Shown piece after piece: positions 18,518 to 26,923 of a stretch of 43,718 nucleotides of DNA. Each line of letters starts with the position of its first letter. Positions within the stretch are counted from its first letter, which is position 1. Both the position numbers and the translations under genes were made by a program. The stretch comes from JAXHUM01 sp034189325 (GTDB taxonomy: Bacteria > Desulfobacterota > DSM-4660 > Desulfatiglandales > Desulfatiglandaceae). Location: positions 1 through 43,718 of the forward strand of contig JAXHUM010000046.1 of the NCBI GenBank assembly GCA_034189325.1, read 5' to 3'. The notes beneath the pieces are model-generated. The model saw nothing but the letters and a program-made list of their open reading frames with translations, was not told the DNA's origin and made no database searches.

Positions 18518-19516
18518 TTAGAGCCATTTGTTGAAAACAAACCCTTTTAACTCTTCCAGCCCTTCGCCTGTCAATGCCGAAATCGGAAGCGACTCAACAC
18601 AAATCTCGTCAAGGGCATCTTGCAGTTGGCCGAGATCCCTGCATCCGGTCCCGCAAAGGTCGATCTTATTGATCAGAACCACGTATGGCTTATCAAGAAG
18701 AGCGGGATTGAATATCTCCATTTCCTTACGGACGACATGGAAGTCTTCAAGGATGTCCTGAGGAGATTGGTGGGTTATGTCCAGGAGATGCAAGAGAAGG
18801 CGGGCCCGTTCAATATGTTTCAAGAAACGATGACCGAGTCCCCGGCCCGAACCGGCTCCTTGGATCAGTCCGGGTATGTCGGCAATGACCATAGCCCGTT
18901 CGTCTTCAAAGCTCATAACACCTAAATTGGGTCTGATGGTCGTAAAAGGGTAGGAGTCAATTTTGGGATGAGCCATGCTCAGGCTGGACAGGAGGGTTGA
19001 TTTGCCGGCATTGGGCAGCCCGACCAACCCAATATCCGCAAGGAATTTGAGAGAAAGAGTCAACCCTTTTCGGCAACCTGGGAGACCTTGCTGGGCGAAC
19101 CTTGGGGCCCTGTTGGTGGATGAGGCGAAATGCCGGTTTCCCTTTCCACCTCTTCCTCCTGTCGCTACGATGACTTCCTGGGCGTCGATGGTCAGATCAA
19201 AAAGGGTCTCATTGGTTTCGCCGTCCTTGACAACGGTTCCCAGAGGGATCTCTACAATGAGATCAGCGCCGCTTTTGCCGGATTGATTATTTCCCCTCCC
19301 ATGTTTTCCATGACCTGCCCTCAAGAGCCTGCGTTGCTTGAAATCCGCCAGAGTATGAAGTCTCTTGCTGGCCCTGAAGATGACGCTTCCGCCATCCCCC
19401 CCGTCACCACCGTCCGGTCCACCTCTCGGTATAAATTTCTCCCTTTTGAAGCTTACGCAACCCTTTCCACCATCTCCCGAGACAACCGTTATGGCCGCTT
19501 CATCCAGAAAGTTCAT
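18518..19516 (-). CDS. obgE: Obg GTPase (short form, no OCT domain)
   Basis: 332-residue ribosome-associated GTPase. The N-terminal glycine-rich Obg fold (about 1-157) shows GDGGKGCVSFKREKFIPRGGPDGGDGG. The G domain follows with GLPNAGKS (166-173), the switch region TTIRPNLGV, DIPGLIQGA, NKID and a closing SALTGEGLEEL. It ends right after the G domain, so the variable OCT domain of Firmicute Obg is absent, as in many proteobacteria. It follows rpmA by 34 bp in the canonical rplU-rpmA-obg order. Confidence 0.96.
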   Translation of the reverse strand: MNFLDEAAITVVSGDGGKGCVSFKREKFIPRGGPDGGDGGDGGSVIFRASKRLHTLADFKQRRLLRAGHGKHGRGNNQSGKSGADLIVEIPLGTVVKDGETNETLFDLTIDAQEVIVATGGRGGKGNRHFASSTNRAPRFAQQGLPGCRKGLTLSLKFLADIGLVGLPNAGKSTLLSSLSMAHPKIDSYPFTTIRPNLGVMSFEDERAMVIADIPGLIQGAGSGRGLGHRFLKHIERARLLLHLLDITHQSPQDILEDFHVVRKEMEIFNPALLDKPYVVLINKIDLCGTGCRDLGQLQDALDEICVESLPISALTGEGLEELKGFVFNKWL

Positions 19517-19550
19517 GTTTTAAGCTCGAGAAAAGGGAGGTCGAACGGTT

Positions 19551-19805
19551 TTAGGATGTGTAAACGCTGGCCTTTTTACGGGTCTTTCCGAGACGTTCAT
19601 ACGCAACGATCCCGTCGGTCCTCGCAAAGAGCGTATAATCCCTGCCCACACCCACATTGAGTCCGGGATGAATTTTGGTCCCTTTTTGACGGACAAGGAT
19701 ATTTCCTGCCAGAACCTTTTCTCCGGCATACTTCTTGATCCCGTATCTTTGGCCGGCACTGTCTCTCCCGTTTCTGGAACTGCCGCCCGCTTTTTTATGT
19801 GCCAT
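19551..19805 (-). CDS. rpmA: 50S ribosomal protein L27
   Basis: 84-residue bL27. It begins MAHKKAGGSSRNGRDSAGQR, the conserved N-terminal tail that reaches the peptidyl-transferase centre, with no Firmicute-type cleavable extension. GNILVRQKGTKIHPGLNVGVGRDYTLFA is the core. An AGGGGAAA site precedes ATG 19805. It lies between rplU and obgE. Confidence 0.98.
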   Translation of the reverse strand: MAHKKAGGSSRNGRDSAGQRYGIKKYAGEKVLAGNILVRQKGTKIHPGLNVGVGRDYTLFARTDGIVAYERLGKTRKKASVYTS

Positions 19806-19889
19806 CTTTTTTCCCCTGCAAAAATCGGCGCGTCATGTGAGATGCCGAGATCCTCCATCCATTTAAGTCGCCTTATGGATGGATAGGAA

Positions 19890-20216
19890 TTACGCTTCAC
19901 CCATACTGGCGCCGATGTTTTCTATCCGTACGAGGGTCGAAAGCTGTCTGTGTCCCTGCTTTCGACGATACCCTTTTCTCCGTTTGTACTTGAAGACAAC
20001 AATTTTCTTGTCTTTGCCCTGACGGGTAATCTTCCCAATCACCTGTGAATCTTCCAGAAAGGGCCGTCCGACTTTGACATCTTCGCCGTCAGAGGTTAAA
20101 AGGACCTTGTCAAATATAATCCTGTCCCCCACCTGTCCTCCGAGCCTTTCGAGCTTGATCTCTTCGCCCTCGGTGACCTTGTACTGCTTTCCGCCGCTGG
20201 TAATGACCGCATACAT
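19890..20216 (-). CDS. rplU: 50S ribosomal protein L21
   Basis: 108-residue bL21, first gene of the minus-strand operon. MYAVITSGGKQYKV at the N-terminus, FKYKRRKGYRRKQGHRQ in the RNA-binding region. AAGGGG lies just before ATG 20216. A sigma-70 promoter candidate lies 35-63 bp upstream. The C-terminus adds a short acidic tail after the usual end (IENIGASMGEA). Confidence 0.98.
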   Translation of the reverse strand: MYAVITSGGKQYKVTEGEEIKLERLGGQVGDRIIFDKVLLTSDGEDVKVGRPFLEDSQVIGKITRQGKDKKIVVFKYKRRKGYRRKQGHRQLSTLVRIENIGASMGEA

Positions 20217-20250
20217 AAGCTTACCCCTTTTCGCACAAATAAAGTTTTAA

Positions 20251-20279
20251 AATATAAATTGATCATCCTTTGAAGTCAA
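20251..20279 (-). promoter_or_regulatory. Sigma-70 promoter candidate for the rplU operon
   Basis: On the minus strand TTGACT (20279-20274) and TATATT (20256-20251) are separated by exactly 17 bases, close to the consensus pair, about 35 bp before the rplU start. It is the best sigma-70 match I found in the window and fits a ribosomal operon. Confidence 0.75.
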
Positions 20280-20767
20280 GCTAAAAAACCGCGTATTTAA
20301 GGGCCTGCTCAAAGGGAATTGGTGGATGAAGATGGCGGACATGTTTCCGTGAGATAAATTTCCTAGATATTTGGCAGGTTGTAATTATAATGGAAATTAG
20401 GTAATGTTGATCGTAAAGGAAGTATTTTTTAAAAGGTTCGTGCAAGAGTCTCCTGCAGGTCGTGCTGCGCTGTGACGGGTGGAAAGGTTCCTGGAAACCC
20501 TGTCTATCGTTTACAGGGACGACTGAAGGCCACGTAATGCCCATCTTCGACGATCTACCGAGTCGATCTCGGCATGAGGGCTACAGGCCAATCTTCAGCC
20601 GACCGGATCGGGACCATTCGTTGATTCTCACATGCCGTGAACGAGAACAGGAAAGGGTTCTTGCCGGCCTGAAAGTCTTTGATTAAGTTAAGGACACTGG
20701 CCACACTCCATATGCAAAATACTTGTTTGTGGAGGGGCACCAAATATAGCAGGGAGGTTACCCAAAA
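20280..20767. other. Divergent intergenic region between rplU and ftsH
   Basis: About 490 bp. Short open frames on both strands lack ribosome sites and family features, so I do not call a gene. I looked for tRNA, RNase P, SRP and tmRNA patterns and recognised none. Only the GGGAGG site before ftsH (about 20751-20756) is clear. A degraded gene cannot be excluded. Confidence 0.4.
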
Positions 20768-22588
20768 TTGAATCCTTTTTATAAAAATCTGGCTCTCTGG
20801 CTTGTCATCAGCCTTTTGATGGTCATGCTTTTTCAGATCTTCAAACAACCCTCAAGGCAGAGCTTGCCTGTTAGTTACAGCGATTTCTTAGGCATGGTCG
20901 AAAGCGGTGGTGTTATGGAAGTCCTTATTCAAGGAGACAACATCTCAGGAGTCTCCTCTCAAGGACCCTTCAGGACCTTTGCTCCGAAAGACCCTGAACT
21001 CATCCGCTTACTGAGAAGCAAAGGCGTCAAGATATCCGTAAAACCACAGGATGATTCCCCATGGTTTCAGGTCTTGCTGTCCTGGGTCCCCATGCTGCTA
21101 TTGATCGGTGTTTGGATATTCTTTATGCGACAGATGCAGGCCGGAGGAGGCAAGGCCCTTTCTTTCGGAAAAAGCAGGGCCAGACTTATGAGCGATTCCC
21201 AGGAGAAGGTCACTTTTGATGATGTCGCTGGAATCGATGAGGCTAAAGACGAACTGGAAGAAATCATAGAATTTCTTCGGGACCCAAAGAAGTTCACCCG
21301 CCTTGGAGGCAGGATTCCGAAAGGTGTTCTCCTGGTAGGTTCTCCGGGGACCGGGAAAACACTTTTGGCCAGGGCCATTGCCGGTGAGGCCGGTGTTCCC
21401 TTTTTCAGCATAAGCGGCTCTGATTTTGTTGAGATGTTTGTCGGCGTCGGCGCCTCGAGGGTCAGAGATTTGTTCATTCAGGGAAAGAAGAACGCCCCCT
21501 GCATTATCTTTATTGATGAGATTGACGCTGTTGGCCGTCACCGAGGGGCCGGGCTTGGAGGCGGTCATGATGAACGTGAACAAACCTTGAATCAGCTCCT
21601 CGTGGAGATGGACGGCTTTGAATCCAACGAAGGTGTCATTTTGATTTCAGCAACAAACAGGCCCGATGTGCTCGACCCGGCACTTCTCAGGCCGGGCAGA
21701 TTTGATCGACAGGTCGTTGTCCCCGTGCCCGACATCAAGGGTAGAGAGGGCATCTTAAAGGTCCATTTCAATAAAAAACTGATTGCAAATGACGTAGATG
21801 CCTCTGTCCTTGCGAGGGGGACTCCTGGCTTTACCGGAGCAGATATTGAGAATATGGTCAATGAGGCAGCCCTTATGGCGGCAAGACGGGGTAAAGACAG
21901 GGTTGAAATGGCCGATTTTGAAGACGCCAAAGACAAGGTCCTTATGGGTACTGAGCGAAAGAGTATGATCATCAGCGACAAAGAGAAGAAGATCACCGCC
22001 TATCACGAAGCGGGCCACACGCTGGTGGCTATGTTGCTACCTGATTCAGACCCAATACACAAGGTGACCATTATTCCGAGAGGACGGGCCCTCGGTTTGA
22101 CCCAGCAACTCCCGGTGGATGAAAAGCACACCTATCCAAAGGACTACCTCTTGAACAACATAACGATTCTGATGGGCGGCCGGGCTGCCGAGGAAATCGT
22201 CTGTAAGATTCAGACAACAGGGGCTGGAAATGATATTGAGAGGGCATCGGACCTTGCCCGGAAAATGGTCTGTGACTATGGCATGAGCGAAAATCTGGGG
22301 CCTCTCACGTTCGGCAAGAAGGATGAGGAGATATTCCTGGGACGGGAGATCTCCCAGCACAGAGACTACAGTGAGGCCACGGCCCAAAAGATTGACGACG
22401 AGGTAAGGGCTATTATCACTGAGGCCTATAGCAAGGCCTGCCGGTTTATCGAGGACAAGAGAGATATCCTCGAAAACATGGCCAATGCCCTGCTGGAGAT
22501 GGAAACACTCGATGCTCAAGACATCGATAATATTATGGCGGGCAATCCGCTCTCCGGAGGGACTGAAGACAGCGTGGGGGCCGCTTAG
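20768..22588 (+). CDS. ftsH: ATP-dependent zinc metalloprotease FtsH
   Basis: 606-residue membrane AAA protease that degrades unassembled membrane and regulatory proteins. Seen: first helix (about 9-25), periplasmic domain, second helix (about 103-121), Walker A GSPGTGKT (191-198), Walker B IIFIDEIDAVG, the second region of homology DPALLRPGRFDRQ, and the zinc site HEAGH (413-417). TTG at 20768 is the start, with GGGAGG upstream. The C-terminal tail is short. folP starts immediately after the TAG stop, so the two are co-translated. Confidence 0.97.
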   Translation: MNPFYKNLALWLVISLLMVMLFQIFKQPSRQSLPVSYSDFLGMVESGGVMEVLIQGDNISGVSSQGPFRTFAPKDPELIRLLRSKGVKISVKPQDDSPWFQVLLSWVPMLLLIGVWIFFMRQMQAGGGKALSFGKSRARLMSDSQEKVTFDDVAGIDEAKDELEEIIEFLRDPKKFTRLGGRIPKGVLLVGSPGTGKTLLARAIAGEAGVPFFSISGSDFVEMFVGVGASRVRDLFIQGKKNAPCIIFIDEIDAVGRHRGAGLGGGHDEREQTLNQLLVEMDGFESNEGVILISATNRPDVLDPALLRPGRFDRQVVVPVPDIKGREGILKVHFNKKLIANDVDASVLARGTPGFTGADIENMVNEAALMAARRGKDRVEMADFEDAKDKVLMGTERKSMIISDKEKKITAYHEAGHTLVAMLLPDSDPIHKVTIIPRGRALGLTQQLPVDEKHTYPKDYLLNNITILMGGRAAEEIVCKIQTTGAGNDIERASDLARKMVCDYGMSENLGPLTFGKKDEEIFLGREISQHRDYSEATAQKIDDEVRAIITEAYSKACRFIEDKRDILENMANALLEMETLDAQDIDNIMAGNPLSGGTEDSVGAA

Positions 22589-23467
22589 ATGCCTTCTAGC
22601 CAAAAGGAGAACACCCAAAATGACTTGACTCTCAAGTGGGGAGACTGGGTCCTTCCCCTGTATGAGAGGACCCATGTCATGGGTATCTTGAACGTCACGC
22701 CTGATTCGTTCTCTGATGGAGGGCATTATTTTGATTTGGGCAGGGCCGTCGAACATGGCATTGAAATGGCCCGTGACGGCGCAGACATCATCGATATAGG
22801 TGGTGAATCCACCAGACCTTATGCCCAGAAGATCTCCTCCACAGAAGAGATCGATCGGGTTATTCCTGTCATCGAGAGACTTTCGAGAGAGATCGCCCTT
22901 CCCATCAGCATTGACACGTACAAGTCGGAGGTTGCCCGAGAGGCCCTGAAAGCAGGAGCTTCCATGGTCAACGACATCAGTGCCCTAAGATTTGATCCGG
23001 AAATGGCCTCTGTTGTGGCCCGTTGGGGCGTCCCTGTGATCCTCATGCACATGAAGGGGACACCCCAGGACATGCAGGACAATCCCACGTATAATGATCT
23101 CCTCTTCGAGGTGATTGATTTTCTGAAATGTGCGGTTGAACGAGCTGAAAAAGCGGGGATTGACAGGAGCCTGACGATCGTAGATCCTGGGATCGGATTT
23201 GGAAAGACCTTCCATGATAATCTCATGATCATCAAGGATCTTCAAAGATTGAGAGATCTGGGACGACCCATTCTGTACGGACCCTCCAATAAGGCGTTTA
23301 TTGGTCATATCCTCCAAAAGGAGGCCCATGAGAGAGGCACAGGGACCGTGGCGGCTATTGCCTGTGGAGTATTGAACGGAGCCGACATTGTAAGGGTACA
23401 CAATGTGAAGAACGCTGTTGAGACTACCAAGATAACGGATGCCGTCAGGCGAGGGACTATTGGATAA
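22589..23467 (+). CDS. folP: Dihydropteroate synthase
   Basis: 292-residue folate enzyme that joins dihydropterin pyrophosphate to p-aminobenzoate. Seen: THVMGILNVTPDSFSDGG, DGADIIDIGGESTRP, ISIDTYKSEVA, MVNDISAL, VILMHMKGTPQDMQ, DPGIGFGK and the closing IVRVHNVK. The ATG abuts the ftsH stop, with no ribosome site of its own, so translation is probably coupled. ftsH-folP adjacency is common. coaX starts 18 bp downstream. Confidence 0.96.
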   Translation: MPSSQKENTQNDLTLKWGDWVLPLYERTHVMGILNVTPDSFSDGGHYFDLGRAVEHGIEMARDGADIIDIGGESTRPYAQKISSTEEIDRVIPVIERLSREIALPISIDTYKSEVAREALKAGASMVNDISALRFDPEMASVVARWGVPVILMHMKGTPQDMQDNPTYNDLLFEVIDFLKCAVERAEKAGIDRSLTIVDPGIGFGKTFHDNLMIIKDLQRLRDLGRPILYGPSNKAFIGHILQKEAHERGTGTVAAIACGVLNGADIVRVHNVKNAVETTKITDAVRRGTIG

Positions 23468-23484
23468 ACCAAGAGATTGGGAAC

Positions 23485-24294
23485 ATGTTGTTTTGCATTG
23501 ATGTGGGAAACACGAATATCGTGTTGGGTATTGCCGACGGGGATAAGATCCTCCATAACTGGAGGATACGGACGGAAAGGGACATTACCTCAGATGAGCT
23601 TGGAGTCCTGGTAAGCAGCCTTTTCGGGCTAAAGGGCGTAAGACATGAGCATATTAAGGATGTTATCGTCTCCTGTGTCGTGCCGCCCCTTTTGAACGCC
23701 ATCGTGGAGTTTTCCAATCGCTATTTCAATGTCAGGCCGATGATTGTGGGGCCGGGCCTCGAGACAGGCCTTGAGATCCTCTACGACAACCCTCATGAGG
23801 TGGGTGCCGACCGGATTGTGAACGCAGTGGGCGCCTATGAAAAATATCACACAGCCCTGGTCGTGGTGGATTTTGGGACTGCCACGACTTTTGATTTTGT
23901 CTCAGGTGAGGGAGGCTACGTTGGCGGGGCTATCGCGCCCGGGGTTTGGATATCTTGCGAGGCCCTGTTCCAGAGTGCCTCTAAATTGCCCAGGGTTGAG
24001 ATATTCGCACGGCCAGAACGTGTTATAGCCAGAGACACGATCAATAGCATGAATGGGGGTATCATCTACGGTTACGCCGGATTGGTCGATGGCATAGTGA
24101 ATCGAATGAAGAAAGAATCCGGGGAGGACGTGACAGTCGTCGCCACAGGTGGTCTGGCAAGTGTCATCTATGATGCATCGGAAACAATAGACTACGTTGA
24201 AGAATTCCTAACACTCGAGGGGCTCATGATTATATTCAAAAAAAACAGGCAGATTAGTGAGAACCAAAGAGCAGATTCCCAGGCCCCTGATTGA
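23485..24294 (+). CDS. coaX: Type III pantothenate kinase
   Basis: 269-residue CoaX, first step of coenzyme A synthesis. Seen: phosphate-binding DVGNTNIVLGI at the N-terminus, PHEVGADRIVNAVGAYEKY, the second phosphate motif VVDFGTATTFDFV, and GGAIAPGVWISCEALFQSASKLPRVE. It follows folP by 17 bp. The last residues, after about 255, are a loose polar tail. Confidence 0.96.
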   Translation: MLFCIDVGNTNIVLGIADGDKILHNWRIRTERDITSDELGVLVSSLFGLKGVRHEHIKDVIVSCVVPPLLNAIVEFSNRYFNVRPMIVGPGLETGLEILYDNPHEVGADRIVNAVGAYEKYHTALVVVDFGTATTFDFVSGEGGYVGGAIAPGVWISCEALFQSASKLPRVEIFARPERVIARDTINSMNGGIIYGYAGLVDGIVNRMKKESGEDVTVVATGGLASVIYDASETIDYVEEFLTLEGLMIIFKKNRQISENQRADSQAPD

Positions 24295-24307
24295 TCTCCT
24301 TCCGATC

Positions 24308-24331
24308 AGATCCGGTTGATCCCCCGGATCT
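24308..24331 (+). terminator. Weak hairpin after coaX
   Basis: AGATCCGG and CCGGATCT make a perfect 8-bp stem with an 8-base loop, 13 bases past the coaX stop. No T-run follows directly, although a run of seven or more T begins about 30 bases later. It could be a Rho-independent terminator of low quality or an RNA end-protecting hairpin. Confidence 0.4.
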
Positions 24332-24429
24332 ATTCCCTCCAGCTGAAAGCATCCTCTCCTTTTTTTCCATTCATAGAGGCGTGACTTCTCTCTAATTCTT
24401 AGTGCAGGGAGATAGTCCTTACCTAAAAA

Positions 24430-24556
24430 ATCGAGGCTTTAAGGGCAGGCAAACTGAGAAAACTCCTCCCGCAATACATAACGACTGAGTGAGCCAATGA
24501 TTTAGAGCCTTAGGGCCGAAAGGGCGGTCATCCATTGCGATGTACGGCCCTTTTTT
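24430..24556 (+). promoter_or_regulatory. Possible structured RNA ending in an intrinsic terminator
   Basis: The end (24513-24556) is a clear terminator: GGGCCG and CGGCCC enclose 26 bases, inside which CATC and GATG can pair, and TTTTTT follows. Upstream, AGGCT near 24434 can pair with AGCCT near 24506, enclosing about 70 bases with runs such as GGCAAACTGAGAAAACTC. This is the shape of a riboswitch or attenuator. I compared it from memory with glycine, c-di-GMP, TPP, ZTP and Moco patterns and none fits. Only the terminator is firm. Confidence 0.45.
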
Positions 24557-24667
24557 CGTCTTCAAAGGGGTGACAGGTATAGACAGGGCCTCTGTCTCAG
24601 GGGTGAGCGCGCCAGACAACCGCTTCTGAGGGGGGAACCTAAGATATCGTGGAAAAACACAACTGAG

Positions 24668-24684
24668 TGTCGGAAATTCCGACA
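24668..24684. promoter_or_regulatory. 17-bp palindrome, possible activator site
   Basis: TGTCGGAAATTCCGACA is a perfect palindrome with 8-bp arms around one central base. It lies about 205 bp upstream of the sigma-54 promoter candidate, a usual distance for an enhancer bound by an NtrC-family activator. One such activator is encoded at 27477-28820. The link is inference. Confidence 0.5.
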
Positions 24685-24874
24685 TTGATTTAACTGCCTG
24701 ATAAAACAATGATTATTCTATGGAAGCAAGCAGGCCGTCTCTCTAGTTGTAGGATATCTCCTCAGTCTCCGACCCGACCTGAGGGACCAGGTCACAGTCC
24801 TCCTTTTTTGTATTTTTAGATAAAGCTTTGGAATGTTTGGCAATTACGGTTAGAGCCTTTGATGTTACAGTCAG

Positions 24875-24890
24875 TGGTATTGATTTTGCT
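24875..24890 (+). promoter_or_regulatory. Sigma-54 promoter candidate
   Basis: TGGTATTGATTTTGCT has GG and GC separated by 10 bases and the TTGCT of the -12 element; the -24 element TGG-T-A departs from TGGCAC at two places. It is 53 bp before the first GcvH-like gene and downstream of the palindrome at 24668-24684. Confidence 0.55.
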
Positions 24891-24942
24891 CTAGAAAGTC
24901 TGAAAGCAAATTGCAAAAAGAATAAGAAAAAGGAGCAGAAAA

Positions 24943-25941
24943 ATGGCTGAAGAGATCAGGGAAGGTAAGAGAAGTCAGGTGGGGTTTGGATCCTCCTATG
25001 ACAGGGGAAATGCAAGGGCCATGGGTCCTGAGTCTCCAATCCATGCGGTCTTGGGTGGTCAGTTGTGGAGAGTGAAGCCGGATAAAGAAGCCAAGGCAGT
25101 CAATCCCTGTCTCTGGATGAAGGCAGGCGTGGTTGCCTTCAAAGACTGCAATAACTTTTACGATTGCACTACCTGCAAATACGATATGGGTATGTCGAAA
25201 AAGGCGGAAAAGGGGAAGCAGATAAGCTGGCAGGATGCCATGCGAAAACGGTCTGATATGGATAGAGTTTGCCGACACAGCCTTACCGAACGCATTGAAA
25301 AGAGGATTTGTGCCTATGATTACAAATGTTCCACGTGCGATTTCGACCAGTTCTTTGAAGATGTGTGGACTCCCAAAACAGGGAGTATTCCGCATGAAAT
25401 GGAAGAGGTCAAAGGCTTCAAAATTCCTAAAGGCTATTATTTCCACAACGGCCATGCCTGGGCAAAAATTGAAAGTGGAGGGTATGTCCGTGTTGGAATG
25501 GACGATTTTGCCCTGAAATTATTTGGTAAGGCCGACGCATTCGACCTGCCTCTCATAGGAAAGGAACTGGATAAAGACAAAGCGGGGTGGGGTATGAAGT
25601 GCAAAGATAACACTGCGGATGTCCTATCACCGGTCGGTGGGGTGATAGTTGAGGTCAATTCACAGGTAAGAGATAATCCCGCCTTCGTCAATGAAAAAGG
25701 CTATGAAGAGGGTTGGCTCTTTATGCTTCGCACGCCTCATATCAGGGATTCGTTCAAACTGTTGATGGATGATAGGGAAAGCATCGATTGGATCGACACC
25801 GAGGTCGGTAAACTGGAGAATATGATCGAAGAAGTGGCCGGTCCTCTGGCAGCGGATGGTGGCCATCTCAAAGAGAATATATACGAAAGGCTTCCAGGTC
25901 TGGGCTGGAAAAATCTGACAAGGACCTTTCTGAAGACCTAG
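24943..25941 (+). CDS. GcvH-like protein with duplicated Cys motif (copy 1)
   Basis: 332 residues. The N-terminal half holds two copies of C-x12-C-x5-C-x2-C followed by x-[FY]-D (about residues 53-77 and 110-136), each a likely four-Cys metal or Fe-S site. The C-terminal half, from GFKIPKGYYFHNGHAWAKI, resembles glycine cleavage H protein: VRVGMDDFA, LIGKEL, LSPVGGVIVEVN and EGWLFML. The lipoyl-lysine position is shifted: Lys is eight residues before the SP pair instead of seven, where an Asp stands. An AAGGAG site precedes ATG 24943. No other glycine cleavage gene is near, so a role in that system is unlikely. It may carry a cofactor for the nearby redox proteins; this is inference. Confidence 0.75.
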   Translation: MAEEIREGKRSQVGFGSSYDRGNARAMGPESPIHAVLGGQLWRVKPDKEAKAVNPCLWMKAGVVAFKDCNNFYDCTTCKYDMGMSKKAEKGKQISWQDAMRKRSDMDRVCRHSLTERIEKRICAYDYKCSTCDFDQFFEDVWTPKTGSIPHEMEEVKGFKIPKGYYFHNGHAWAKIESGGYVRVGMDDFALKLFGKADAFDLPLIGKELDKDKAGWGMKCKDNTADVLSPVGGVIVEVNSQVRDNPAFVNEKGYEEGWLFMLRTPHIRDSFKLLMDDRESIDWIDTEVGKLENMIEEVAGPLAADGGHLKENIYERLPGLGWKNLTRTFLKT

Positions 25942-25999
25942 GCACAGGTCCGTATCATCTTACTCATCAATGCAAAAAAACATTGAGAGGGAATTTACA

Positions 26000-26923
26000 A
26001 TGGAACCAACTCGTTTGACGAATCGGTTCACTGACAAACTCCCCTGCGTCTGGATGCAGGGAGGAGTTGTCAAAAAGAAATTCTGTGAAAATGACTACCT
26101 CTGCTCAGACTGTCATTTTGACAAGGTCCTGAAGCGAGTTGCCGAAAAAAACATGAGGATCATTGAGAGTGGTGAAATCCCCTATGGAAAGCGTGGCACA
26201 ATAGTGTCCTGGAAGGGCAAGCTTAGGGATCTTCCTGCTGCCAGACGACCTTGTATACAACACATGAAGGGTCGAATCCCTTTTAAGGTCTGCACAAATG
26301 ACTATTATTGCGGAAACTGCGATTTTGATCAGTGTTTCAATGACCAATATATGGTCAATGCCGTGATCACTCCCGTTTCCGTCTTTGAAGTGGAAGGATT
26401 CAAGGTCCCGCAAGGATATTATATACACAGCGGACATATGTGGGCCAAGGCTGAGGAGGGGTCCAACGTCAGAGTGGGAATCGATGATTTTGCCGCACGT
26501 TTGCTGGGCCCCCTTGATCATATTGAGGCTCCTCTCATAGGCAAGGAAGTGAAACAGGGTCGTGGCGATACCCTGGGATTTCGTGGTAAGCGTCGAGCAG
26601 GATTTCTCTCACCCGTCACCGGCGTAGTCACGGCCGTAAACACCACCCTCCGAGACAAGGGGGAGATCGCCAACAAGGCCCCCTTTTCAGAAGGATGGAT
26701 CATGAATGTCTATGCCCCTACCCTCCGAGACGACATGAAAAATCTGATGATCAACAGGGAGACAAAAGAATTTATCAAAGAGGAAGCAGACCGACTCTAC
26801 AGCGCAATAGAAGAGGTTGCCGGCCCTTTGACCACTGACGGAGGGCAATTGGGACATGATATTTACGGGACTCTACCTGAGCTGGGATGGGACAGATTAA
26901 CCCGGTGTTTCCTTCATTCCTGA
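26000..26923 (+). CDS. GcvH-like protein with duplicated Cys motif (copy 2)
   Basis: 307 residues, paralogous to the gene just upstream, with the same two C-x12-C-x5-C-x2-C motifs (about residues 16-39 and 85-108) and the same H-protein-like half (GFKVPQGYYIHSGHMWAKA, VRVGIDDFA, LSPVTGVVTAVN, EGWIMNV). Here a Lys (in GKRRAGFLSP) lies seven residues before SP, exactly where lipoate is attached in GcvH, but the flanking ESVKAAS pattern is absent. ATG at 26000 is preferred to 25970 because AGAGGG precedes it at 8 bases. The last 10 bp overlap the convergent archaemetzincin gene. Confidence 0.75.
   Translation: MEPTRLTNRFTDKLPCVWMQGGVVKKKFCENDYLCSDCHFDKVLKRVAEKNMRIIESGEIPYGKRGTIVSWKGKLRDLPAARRPCIQHMKGRIPFKVCTNDYYCGNCDFDQCFNDQYMVNAVITPVSVFEVEGFKVPQGYYIHSGHMWAKAEEGSNVRVGIDDFAARLLGPLDHIEAPLIGKEVKQGRGDTLGFRGKRRAGFLSPVTGVVTAVNTTLRDKGEIANKAPFSEGWIMNVYAPTLRDDMKNLMINRETKEFIKEEADRLYSAIEEVAGPLTTDGGQLGHDIYGTLPELGWDRLTRCFLHS

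Noticed and set aside
20462..20686. Plus-strand open frame of 74 codons before ftsH
   Set aside because: No ribosome site, no recognisable family; composition fits chance. A tilS remnant was considered, but no motif is present.
20680..20767. Heat-shock (sigma-32) promoter for ftsH
   Set aside because: A CTCCATAT stretch resembles the -10, but no CTTGAA-like -35 lies at the needed spacing.
24430..24556. Glycine riboswitch upstream of the GcvH-like gene
   Set aside because: The conserved glycine aptamer core is not present, and the downstream genes are not glycine cleavage genes.
24419..24709. Minus-strand open frame of 96 codons after coaX
   Set aside because: It crosses the terminator hairpin and the 17-bp palindrome and has no ribosome site; more likely incidental to non-coding structure.
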